Shown: piece by piece, positions 28,077-35,771 of the stretch
How the letters are laid out: the number at the start of each line of letters is the position of its first letter
Numbering within the stretch: the first letter of the stretch is position 1
Made by a program: the position numbers and the translations under genes
The notes under the pieces: model-generated
Databases searched by the model: none
What the model saw: only the letters and a program-made list of their open reading frames with translations
Told to the model about the DNA's origin: nothing
Assembly (NCBI GenBank): GCA_030041225.1
Contig: JASHOG010000035.1
Coordinates: forward strand, 22,972 to 86,971
Source: Vulcanimicrobiota bacterium
Lineage (GTDB): Bacteria; Vulcanimicrobiota; Vulcanimicrobiia; Vulcanimicrobiales; Vulcanimicrobiaceae
Direction of reading: 5' to 3'
DNA: 64,000 bases

Positions 28077-28203
28077 GTCTCGCTCGGTGCGTCGACCTCA
28101 TGACGCTAAACACGGCGTGCAGGTGGCAGTTAGTCGGCGGCGTCTCGTTCACTTTTTCAGAGGCGAAGCCCGGTCGTTACGCGTCGGAACTCGGCAAGCG
28201 GCT

Positions 28204-28623
28204 CTACCCTGAGCGCGGCATCGGCCGTGGTACGGGAAGTATCGACCGCAACAGCTGTGTAAGCAGGCGCAACGCGGCGGCGCCACAGCGGTCGCCGAGC
28301 ACATCGTGGGCGAGCAGGCTGGCCACGTCGCTGCCATAGGCGTACTGCGCGCTGACGGTGATATTGACGAACGGCCCGAAGCGGCTCACCGTGATCGTGC
28401 CGTTCAACGAGGGCAACGGTACGCCGGATAGGTGACGCCAAGAGAACGCTAAAGAGTGCTCCGGTGCGGATGATCCCTCCAGCCCTTCTAGGACAAACAT
28501 CGCCTCGCGGAACCGGCACTCTCTCCCGGCGAGCTGTGCGATGTGCAAAAGGGGATCTGCGGCAAGCCAGAGCCACAGAGAATCGCGCATTCGCTGAGAT
28601 CGATTCGTTCGCTCGACGGGCAT
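28204..28623 (-). CDS. SRPBCC-like small protein
   Basis: 139 residues from the ATG at 28623, preceded by a strong GGAGG nine bases upstream; a longer GTG-initiated frame lacks that site. The layout (LNGTITVSRFGPFVNITVSA, a QYAYGSDVASLLAHD turn, then a C-terminal helix ALRLLTQLLRS) matches small SRPBCC-type single-domain proteins that occur beside stress and low-oxygen genes. A paralogue with the same layout is encoded at 53937-54410. It is divergent from the alcohol dehydrogenase operon and may share its regulatory region. Confidence 0.65.
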   Translation of the reverse strand: MPVERTNRSQRMRDSLWLWLAADPLLHIAQLAGRECRFREAMFVLEGLEGSSAPEHSLAFSWRHLSGVPLPSLNGTITVSRFGPFVNITVSAQYAYGSDVASLLAHDVLGDRCGAAALRLLTQLLRSILPVPRPMPRSG

Positions 28624-28788
28624 TGGTGAATTCCTCCGTATAAAGGCCTTTGACCGCACGATAGCGCTCAAATGAGAGCCTTTTGCGAAGCCATTCACCT
28701 CCGCGGTTCACATTCGGTTCCCATGCTCTTCCCAGCCCTGCTCTACCCTGAAGCCTGAAAGAACTTACCCACAGGAGGGAACAGGGAA
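28624..28788. promoter_or_regulatory. divergent regulatory region between SRPBCC-like gene and ADH operon
   Basis: 165 bp between two divergent starts. It holds GGAGG for the minus-strand gene and AGGAGG (28773-28778) for the GTG at 28789. No convincing -35/-10 pair or sigma54 site was found by eye; a TTGACC on the plus strand has no good -10 at 17 bp. Confidence 0.4.
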
Positions 28789-29874
28789 GTGTATACTCTG
28801 GCTAATCCGGGCGCGGGTCAGAAATCAGTCGAGCTGATGAGGGCCTTGGTGTATCATGGTCCGGGCAAGAAATCAGTCGACGAGCACGCAATGCCGAAGA
28901 TCTCGTCGCCGAGCGATGCGATCGTCAAGATGGTGAAGACGACGATTTGCGGCACAGACTTGCACATTTTGAAAGGCGACGTCGCAACGTGCGAGCCCGG
29001 TCGAATTCTCGGTCACGAGGGCATTGGTATCGTGCACGAGGTCGGCTCGGCGGTAGCGGCATTCAAGACCGGTGATCGCGTGTTGGTTTCGTGCATCTCC
29101 GCGTGCGGTACCTGCGAATACTGCCGGCGCGGGATCTACTCCCACTGCACGACGGGTGGTTGGATTCTAGGCAACGAGATCGACGGCACGCAAGCCGAGT
29201 ATGTGCGCACTCCGCACGCGGACACGAGCCTCTACAAGATTCCAGCGGGGGTCGATGCGGAAGCGCTCGTCATGTTGAGCGACATCTTCCCGACCTCGTT
29301 CGAGTGTGGCGTTCTCAACGGTAAAGTGCAGCCCGGCAATACGGTCGCGATCGTCGGCTCCGGCCCAATCGGCTTGGCCGCGCTTCTTACCGCGCAGTTC
29401 TACTCGCCGGCGCGGATCATCATGATCGACAGCGATGCCAACCGTCTTGCCGTAGCGAAGAAGCTCGGGGCCACCGATACGATAGACAACACTGATGGAA
29501 AAGCAGCCGAGAAGCTCATGAAGCTCACCGACGGACGCGGTGTCGACACGGCGATCGAGGCGGTGGGCGTGCCCGCGACGTTCGTCCTCTGCGAGGACAT
29601 CGTTGCACCGGGCGGCATGATCGCGAACATCGGCGTGCACGGCGAGAAGGTCGACCTGCACCTCGAGCGGCTCTGGTCGCAGAATATCGCGATCACGACG
29701 CGTCTCGTCGATACGGCGGCGACACCAATGCTCCTTCGCACAGTCGTCTCCGGCAAGGTCGACCCCAAGCAGCTCATCACTCACCACTTCACCTTCGAGC
29801 ACATCATGGATGCCTACGAGACCTTCGGAAACGCAGCTCGCACGAAGGCCTTGAAAGTCATCATCGAGTTTTAA
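28789..29874 (+). CDS. zinc-dependent alcohol dehydrogenase
   Basis: 361 residues from the GTG at 28789, chosen because AGGAGG lies ten bases upstream; the alternative ATG at 28837 lacks a Shine-Dalgarno. Catalytic-zinc motifs are CGTDLHILKGD and GHEGIG; the structural zinc lobe is CGTCEYCRRGIYSHC; the NAD fold is AIVGSGPIGLAALL. It should oxidise an alcohol or reduce an aldehyde with NAD(H). An aldehyde dehydrogenase follows 15 nt later, implying alcohol-to-acid oxidation. The first 16 codons partly duplicate the next 16 (direct repeat at 28820-28832 and 28868-28880). Confidence 0.9.
   Translation: MYTLANPGAGQKSVELMRALVYHGPGKKSVDEHAMPKISSPSDAIVKMVKTTICGTDLHILKGDVATCEPGRILGHEGIGIVHEVGSAVAAFKTGDRVLVSCISACGTCEYCRRGIYSHCTTGGWILGNEIDGTQAEYVRTPHADTSLYKIPAGVDAEALVMLSDIFPTSFECGVLNGKVQPGNTVAIVGSGPIGLAALLTAQFYSPARIIMIDSDANRLAVAKKLGATDTIDNTDGKAAEKLMKLTDGRGVDTAIEAVGVPATFVLCEDIVAPGGMIANIGVHGEKVDLHLERLWSQNIAITTRLVDTAATPMLLRTVVSGKVDPKQLITHHFTFEHIMDAYETFGNAARTKALKVIIEF
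28820..28880 (+). repeat. 13-bp direct repeat, 48-bp period, at the ADH start
   Basis: AGAAATCAGTCGA occurs exactly at 28820-28832 and 28868-28880. The 48-bp offset equals 16 codons, so the repeat keeps frame and encodes KSV(E/D) in both copies. Confidence 0.7.
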
Positions 29875-29889
29875 GAGACGACAGAGATC

Positions 29890-31428
29890 ATGTTAGCAAC
29901 ACCGACTATGCTACACGAGGCGCTGGAGGCTCTGAAAAGACCCGGCCGTCTACAGAACCGCTACGATAACTTCATCGGCGGACGTTTCGTGCCGCCGCTC
30001 CACGGGCGCTATTTCATGGATACGAGCCCGGCTACAGGAGAGGATATCTGCGAGTTTGCTCGCTCGAGCCCGGAGGATGTGGAGCTTGCGCTCGACGCGG
30101 CGCACGCTGCGAAGGAGAAGTGGGCGAACATCTCGCCCGCGCAGCGCGCAGCGATCATGAACAAGATCGCCGACCGCATCGAGCTCAATCTCGAGCTCCT
30201 CGCGCAGGTCGAGTCCATGGACAATGGCAAGCCGATTCGCGAGACGACGAACGCCGACGTGCCGCTCGCGGCGGATCACTTTCGCTACTTCGCAGGCGCA
30301 GTTCGCGCGGAGGAGGGCTCGATCTCCGAGATCGATCACGACACGATCGCGTATCACTTCCGCGAGCCGCTCGGCGTCGTCGGCCAGATCATTCCCTGGA
30401 ACTTTCCGTTGCTTATGGCGGCATGGAAGCTTGCGCCGGCGCTCGCAACCGGAAACTGCGTCGTCCTCAAGCCGGCCTCAGAGACGCCACTCTCGGTAAT
30501 GGTGCTCATGAGTCTCATCGCGGACGTGGTGCCGCCGGGGGTCATCAATATCGTCAACGGCAAAGGGTCGGAGATCGGCAAGGCGCTCGCGGCGAACCCG
30601 CGCATCGCGAAGATCGCGTTCACCGGTGAGACGACGACGGGGCGCCTCATCATGCAGTACGCCTCCGAGAACATCGTTCCCATGACCCTCGAGCTCGGTG
30701 GAAAGTCACCGAACATCTTCATGGCTGACGTCATGGACGAGGATGACGAGTTCCTTGACAAGGCGCTCGAAGGCTTTGCGCTCTTTGCCTTCAACAAGGG
30801 CGAGGTTTGCACGTGTCCCTCGCGCGCGCTCGTCGAGGCGTCGATTTTCGACGAGTTCATGGAGCGCGCGAAGGCGCGCGTCGAGAGAATCAAGGTCGGC
30901 GATCCGCTCGATCCGACGACGATGCAAGGGGCCCAAGCCTCGAAGGATCAGCTCGACAAAATCCTACGGTACATCGAGATCGGAAAGCAGGAAGGCGCGC
31001 GTTGCATCACCGGCGGGGAGCGCACAAATCCGGGCCCGGGACTTGAGAACGGCTACTACGTGAAGCCGACGGTCTTCGTCGGCAATAACAAGATGCGGAT
31101 CTTCCAGGAGGAGATCTTCGGGCCGGTGCTCTCGGTGACGACGTTCAAACACGTCGACGAAGCTATCGCAATCGCGAACGATACAGTATACGGTCTTGGC
31201 TCGGGAGTTTGGTCGCGCAATGGTACGACCGCATATCGTGTCGGGCGCGCGATACAAGCCGGTCGCGTGTGGACGAACTGCTATCACCTGTATCCCGCGG
31301 GAGCTGCGTTCGGCGGTTACAAGCAGTCCGGCTTCGGCCGCGAGACCCACAAGGTGGAGATGGAGCACTATCAGCAGACGAAGAATTTGCTGGTAAGCTA
31401 CACTCCGAAAGCGCTCGGCCTCTTCTAG
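29890..31428 (+). CDS. NAD-dependent aldehyde dehydrogenase
   Basis: 512 residues, typical ALDH length. The Glu motif is [10 protein letters not shown] and the catalytic Cys lies in [32 protein letters not shown] is the cofactor-binding entry and [10 protein letters not shown] the late conserved block. It is closest in feel to AldB/acetaldehyde-type enzymes that are accompanied by DUF779 proteins, as here. It converts an aldehyde to the acid with NAD+, and forms an operon with the preceding ADH and the following DUF779 gene. Confidence 0.93.
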   Translation: MLATPTMLHEALEALKRPGRLQNRYDNFIGGRFVPPLHGRYFMDTSPATGEDICEFARSSPEDVELALDAAHAAKEKWANISPAQRAAIMNKIADRIELNLELLAQVESMDNGKPIRETTNADVPLAADHFRYFAGAVRAEEGSISEIDHDTIAYHFREPLGVVGQIIPWNFPLLMAAWKLAPALATGNCVVLKPASETPLSVMVLMSLIADVVPPGVINIVNGKGSEIGKALAANPRIAKIAFTGETTTGRLIMQYASENIVPMTLELGGKSPNIFMADVMDEDDEFLDKALEGFALFAFNKGEVCTCPSRALVEASIFDEFMERAKARVERIKVGDPLDPTTMQGAQASKDQLDKILRYIEIGKQEGARCITGGERTNPGPGLENGYYVKPTVFVGNNKMRIFQEEIFGPVLSVTTFKHVDEAIAIANDTVYGLGSGVWSRNGTTAYRVGRAIQAGRVWTNCYHLYPAGAAFGGYKQSGFGRETHKVEMEHYQQTKNLLVSYTPKALGLF

Positions 31429-31439
31429 GCGCCCCCGAG

Positions 31440-32105
31440 ATGGCCGAGCGCGTCACGTTTACGCTAAAAGCCGCTGCACGTGCCCGTCAGTTGAAAGAGC
31501 AACACGGTGCGCTCATCTTTCATCAATCGGGCGGCTGCTGCGAGGGAAGTGCGCCGATGTGCTTCCGCCTATGCGACTTCCACGTCGGCGGGAGCGACGT
31601 TCTGCTCGGTACCGTCGAAGGCTGTCCGGTCTACGTCAACGAGGCACAGTATGAGGCGTGGGGCAAGCCCCACATCGTCATCGACGTCGTGCCAAGCGAA
31701 AGTGATAGCTTCTCGCTTGAGACGCAAGAAGGGGTTCGCTTCATTACGCGCTCGCAGACCCTCGAGGAGGCAACGTCGACCGTGGAGATGGAGAAGCGGT
31801 CGGCGCTCAAGACGCTCGAAGCTCTTGGGCTCAACGTACGTCCTACGATATCGTCGACGCTCGGCACAAACGTTGTGATCTCTGGAAGGACGCATAACGG
31901 CCGCAAACGGATCGACATCGTTCCGCCGATCTACGGTCAGAGCGGGGAGGCCTTGGTGCTCATGCACGTGCGGAACCGTCTGCGCGAGATCTTTCACGAA
32001 ACGGACTTAGCCGCTTTCCGTGTCACCGTGTGGGTCAACTGTGGTGACTATGCAGTGGTCGACGCCGAGCTGTTCACAAACACCCCGCATCTGACCCTCG
32101 TATAA
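31440..32105 (+). CDS. DUF779 protein with extra C-terminal domain
   Basis: 221 residues from the ATG at 31440; upstream in-frame sequence overlaps the ALDH gene. Residues 1-115 are DUF779, with GALIFHQSGGCCEGSAPMCF, a Cys-rich segment in a family usually encoded next to aldehyde dehydrogenases. Usual DUF779 proteins end there. Here about 100 more residues follow; their last part (residues 181-211) aligns without gaps with residues 138-168 of the ATP-grasp-like protein at 43412 (15 of 31 identical). Function of the fusion is unknown. MacA-type gene starts 3 nt later. Confidence 0.8.
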   Translation: MAERVTFTLKAAARARQLKEQHGALIFHQSGGCCEGSAPMCFRLCDFHVGGSDVLLGTVEGCPVYVNEAQYEAWGKPHIVIDVVPSESDSFSLETQEGVRFITRSQTLEEATSTVEMEKRSALKTLEALGLNVRPTISSTLGTNVVISGRTHNGRKRIDIVPPIYGQSGEALVLMHVRNRLREIFHETDLAAFRVTVWVNCGDYAVVDAELFTNTPHLTLV

Positions 32106-32108
32106 ACC

Positions 32109-33386
32109 ATGAGACGATGGATCGCGCTGAGCACGACGGCACTCGTGTTGATTGCTGCGGGCATCGTCGTGTTGTCGCTCAAGCCCAAAGCAAGCCCGGA
32201 GTTCGTGACGGCGGCCGTCGCACGGCAGACGCTGACCGAGACCGTGACGGCAACAGGGACCGTCAATCCGAGGAACACGATTCTCGTCGGCTCAGAGGTG
32301 TCGGGAACGGTTCAAACCATCATTGCCGACTACAACGATTACGTTCGCCAAGGGCAAGTGCTCGCAAAGCTCGATCCGACGCTCTTTGAGGAAGAGCTGG
32401 CGCAAGCCCAGGGCACGCTTGCGCAGAGCGAGGGCGAGTACCAAGCGGATTTGGCGGCGCTTGTATCGGCACAGACCAATGTCCCCAAAGATCAAGCTGC
32501 CCTTCATCTCGCGCAGCTCACCGTGAGCCGCGATTCTGCACTGCTCCGTGACGGATATGTTGCGCAGAACCAATACGATTCTGACTATTCAAGTCTTGTT
32601 GCCGCTAAGACAACGCTCGATGGCGCGATCGCCGCAGTGAAGCAGGCGGAGAAGACCGTAGGAGCAGCGCAAGATGCGGTCGCTGCCGCGCAGGCTAGCG
32701 CGCATCAAGCGCAGTTCAATCTCTCGCAGACAATCATCAGGTCGCCGACGAACGGTACGGTGATTCAGCGCAACGTCTCCATCGGCGAAACGGTGGCATC
32801 GAGCTTCCAGACCCCGACGCTATACACGCTCGGGCAAGACCTGAGCCTCATGGAGATCGACCTGAACGTCGGCGAGCCCGACGTCGGGAACGTGCACGTC
32901 GGAGATCATGTCGATTTTTCGGTGCTTGCGTATCCGAACTACGTCTTTCACGGCATTGTCGCTCAGGTCCGTGAGAACCCAACGACCGTGGAGAACGTCG
33001 TAACCTACGACACGGTCGTCTATGAGAACAATCGTGACGGGCGCCTCCGTCCCGGCATGACCCCGACGGCGTCGATCGATGTGGCGAGTGCCAAGAACGC
33101 GCTCGTCGTCCCGCTCTCCGCGCTGAACTTTGCCGCCGCGGCGAAGCATGTCGCCGGCGCGGCGCCGCACGCCACACCGGCGTCCCCGTGGGGCGAGACC
33201 GGAAACGTCGAAGGCGCTGCGTATGTTGCCGGCAGCACCGGAAGCGTCATCGTCATCGAGAAGGGCAAGGAGTATCTGATCGCTATTCGTGTCATTCTCG
33301 TGAGTGGAGGACGAGCGGCGGTGACTCCGACAGGGAGCTCCAGGCTGCAACCTGGTGATCAGGTAGCGATTGCGGTACGCCGCTGA
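32109..33386 (+). CDS. MacA-like periplasmic adaptor (membrane fusion) protein
   Basis: 425 residues. An N-terminal TM segment (residues 5-23) is followed by a split lipoyl domain (TVNPRNTILVGSEVSGTVQT and IIRSPTNGTVIQRNVSIGET), a long Ala/Gln-rich coiled hairpin between them, and beta-barrel and membrane-proximal domains. It would bridge the MacB-like transporter encoded next to an outer-membrane channel. No TolC homologue is in the window. The stop overlaps the ATPase start by one base (TGATG). Confidence 0.88.
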   Translation: MRRWIALSTTALVLIAAGIVVLSLKPKASPEFVTAAVARQTLTETVTATGTVNPRNTILVGSEVSGTVQTIIADYNDYVRQGQVLAKLDPTLFEEELAQAQGTLAQSEGEYQADLAALVSAQTNVPKDQAALHLAQLTVSRDSALLRDGYVAQNQYDSDYSSLVAAKTTLDGAIAAVKQAEKTVGAAQDAVAAAQASAHQAQFNLSQTIIRSPTNGTVIQRNVSIGETVASSFQTPTLYTLGQDLSLMEIDLNVGEPDVGNVHVGDHVDFSVLAYPNYVFHGIVAQVRENPTTVENVVTYDTVVYENNRDGRLRPGMTPTASIDVASAKNALVVPLSALNFAAAAKHVAGAAPHATPASPWGETGNVEGAAYVAGSTGSVIVIEKGKEYLIAIRVILVSGGRAAVTPTGSSRLQPGDQVAIAVRR

Positions 33387-34105
33387 TGAGTGCGGTCGTC
33401 GAAGTTCACGATCTTGCAAAGATCTATGGCAGCGGCCCGTCGCGCACGATCGCGCTTGATGGCGTCTCCGCATCCTTCGAAAGCGGAGATTTCGTTGCGG
33501 TCGTCGGCGCATCGGGCTCCGGAAAGTCAACGTTCCTGCACGTCATCGGGCTCCTCGACAGGCCTACGTCGGGGAAATATTTGCTCGAGCAGCATGACGT
33601 GCAGACGATGACCTCCGACGAGCTCGCGGATCTGCGATCGAAGAAGCTTGGATTCGTCTTTCAGTCCTATAACCTATTACCGAGGACGGATGCTCTTGAG
33701 AACGTCGAGCTTCCGCTCGCGTACTCCGGTGTTCCGCAGCGACAGCGCGAGAAGGCCGCGCGGTCCGCGCTGAGCATGGTCGGCGTGGAGGCGCTTGCGC
33801 GTCATCTTCCCAACCAGCTCTCCGGCGGTCAGCAGCAACGCATCGCCATCGCGCGGGCTCTCGTGAACAATCCGAGCTTGATCCTCGCCGACGAGCCGAC
33901 AGGGGCGCTCGACACGAAGAGCTCGCACGAGATCATGGAGCTGCTCTCGGAGCTCAACAGAGAGCACAAAATCACGATCTTGTTGGTCACGCACGAGCGT
34001 GATATTGCCGCGTATGCTCGTCGCATTCTCACGTTCCGCGACGGAAGAATTGAATCTGACGTATCGAACACGCCTGAAACGGGCGCGGTGACGGTGGATG
34101 CATGA
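33386..34105 (+). CDS. MacB/LolD-type ABC transporter ATPase
   Basis: 239 residues. Walker A GASGSGKSTF, Q-loop FVFQSYNLLPR, signature LSGGQQQRIAIARALV, Walker B LILADEPTGALD and the switch His in LLVTHERDI are all intact. It powers the mechanotransmission transporter formed with the next gene; unlike E. coli MacB, the ATPase and permease are separate polypeptides. It overlaps the permease gene by 4 nt. Confidence 0.95.
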   Translation: MSAVVEVHDLAKIYGSGPSRTIALDGVSASFESGDFVAVVGASGSGKSTFLHVIGLLDRPTSGKYLLEQHDVQTMTSDELADLRSKKLGFVFQSYNLLPRTDALENVELPLAYSGVPQRQREKAARSALSMVGVEALARHLPNQLSGGQQQRIAIARALVNNPSLILADEPTGALDTKSSHEIMELLSELNREHKITILLVTHERDIAAYARRILTFRDGRIESDVSNTPETGAVTVDA

Positions 34106-35319
34106 GTTTGCGCGGCATCATCGACGTCGCTCTTCGTGCGCTTGAGAGGAACGCATCACGTTCGCTGCTCACGATGCTCGGCATCATTATCGGCGTTGCC
34201 GCCGTCATCACGACGGTCGCAATTGGTTCAGGCGCGCGCGTCCTCGTCCAGCAACAGATCGCGAACCTCGGGAGCAACTTGATCATCGTGCTTCCCGGCG
34301 CCGTTATCACGTCGGGCGTGCGAAGCGGCACGGGTGCGGCCTCTTCGCTGACACCACATGACGGCTTGGCCATCGCCCAGCTTCCCGGCGTCGCTGCCGT
34401 GACGCCGGTCGTCACGGAACACGCGCAGGTCGTCGGTGGAGGAAACAACTGGAATACGCTGATTCAAGGTGTCGCTCCGACGTATGCCTACGTTCGCGCC
34501 TGGGACATGCTGGCGGGCACGTTCTTCACGCAGCACGATATGGACACGCTTGCGAAAGTGTGTATCCTCGGCACGACGGTCGTAACGAATCTTTTTCCAG
34601 ACGACCCGTCACCGCTCGGTGAAAGTGTCTTGATCGGCAACGTGCCTTTCACCGTCATCGGTGTCTTGCAGTCGAAAGGGCAGAGCAGCTTCGGACAGGA
34701 CCAGGACGACATCGTTCTCATCCCCTACACGTCCGCAATGAACCGCCTCACTGGGCAAACGTACGTCAACGCACTCATGATCTCGGCAGTCAGCGGCAAC
34801 GCGATCGACGAGGTGCAGAACGAGCTGACGTCGTTGCTGGAGCAGAGGCATCGTATCGTTCCGCCGCAGCCGGACGATTTCTCCGTGCGCAATCTTCAAG
34901 ACATCGCCAATACGGCGACGGCAACAGCGCAGATCATGCAGCTACTACTTGCGGGCGTTGCTGCCGTGTCACTCGTTGTCGGAGGCATTGGGATCATGAA
35001 CATCATGCTCGTATCCGTTACGGAGCGCACGCGTGAAATTGGCCTGCGTATGGCCGTCGGTGCGCGCAGTCGAGCCATTCTCGAGCAGTTCCTCGTTGAG
35101 GCAGCCGTACTCTCAACCGGGGGCGGCATCATCGGAGTAATCGTCGGCGCGATCGTCACGGTTGTTGCTACCTTGCTCGCGCGATGGCCGATGAGCGTCT
35201 CTGCCGAGGCGGTCATCGCCTCCGTCCTTTTCTCGGCGCTGGTCGGCGTCTTCTTTGGGTATTATCCGGCGCTGAAAGCATCCCGCCTCGACCCGATTGA
35301 AGCGCTGCGTTTCGAGTAG
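34102..35319 (+). CDS. MacB-type FtsX-family ABC permease
   Basis: 405 residues. TM1 (about residues 21-43) is followed by a large periplasmic MacB_PCD domain and three C-terminal TM segments forming the FtsX domain (GGIGIMNIMLVSVTERTREI is the conserved turn). It completes the tripartite exporter with the adaptor and ATPase. The substrate is unknown; co-transcription with alcohol/aldehyde oxidation genes suggests relief of toxic metabolites, which is inference. It is the last gene of the 28.8-35.3 kb operon. Confidence 0.92.
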   Translation: MSLRGIIDVALRALERNASRSLLTMLGIIIGVAAVITTVAIGSGARVLVQQQIANLGSNLIIVLPGAVITSGVRSGTGAASSLTPHDGLAIAQLPGVAAVTPVVTEHAQVVGGGNNWNTLIQGVAPTYAYVRAWDMLAGTFFTQHDMDTLAKVCILGTTVVTNLFPDDPSPLGESVLIGNVPFTVIGVLQSKGQSSFGQDQDDIVLIPYTSAMNRLTGQTYVNALMISAVSGNAIDEVQNELTSLLEQRHRIVPPQPDDFSVRNLQDIANTATATAQIMQLLLAGVAAVSLVVGGIGIMNIMLVSVTERTREIGLRMAVGARSRAILEQFLVEAAVLSTGGGIIGVIVGAIVTVVATLLARWPMSVSAEAVIASVLFSALVGVFFGYYPALKASRLDPIEALRFE

Positions 35320-35465
35320 GCTGCGTCCGAATGATCCCGACATTGCGCTCGTCGTGTCGCGTGACGGCTTGACATGGAGACGTCTGGGCCCGGTGCGATT
35401 CTGAGGTGAACGGGCCTCGAGGAAGCGGTGAAGGGTTTGGGAAGCGGAAAACGACAGCGGCGCCG

Positions 35466-35771
35466 TCAGGCTCGCGGGGTTTCCCGTCGAAAGCCCTTCC
35501 AGATCCACATGAGCATGATGCTCGCGATAATGAGGAGCGAACCGCGAATAGCAGCAATGTAGGCGATTGCGACTCGCTGCGTCTCGAAGCAGTTTTCCAT
35601 CGTGATAAGGAGATGTCTACAGGCCTCATGGGTCAGTGACCTGTAGATGCTACCTACGGCAACTTCTGCCCATGCGAGAACACCGAGTAGAATCAGCGTC
35701 GCAAGCCAAGGGCCTACGCGAGTCTTCGTCACGATGGCTACCGGATCACGGGGAACGCGCCCGCCGGCCAT
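35466..35771 (-). CDS. small two-TM membrane protein
   Basis: 101 residues with two hydrophobic segments (PWLATLILLGVLAWAEVAVG and GSLLIIASIMLMWIWKGF) and two Cys in the loop (EACRHLL, ENCFETQ). No family recognised. Its ATG at 35771 lies inside the 3' end of the phosphoesterase gene (26-nt overlap), so it would be translated by coupling. A 146-bp convergent spacer to the MacB-like gene contains only a weak inverted repeat. Confidence 0.5.
   Translation of the reverse strand: MAGGRVPRDPVAIVTKTRVGPWLATLILLGVLAWAEVAVGSIYRSLTHEACRHLLITMENCFETQRVAIAYIAAIRGSLLIIASIMLMWIWKGFRRETPRA

Noticed and set aside
27161..28080. tRNA-Asn as an integration site for an island carrying higBA
   Set aside because: No second copy of the tRNA 3' end, no integrase and no compositional break are visible within the window.
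35381..35420. Bidirectional terminator between the MacB-like gene and the small membrane gene
   Set aside because: GGCCCG/CGGGCC forms only a 6-bp stem with a loop of about 18 nt and no T-run.
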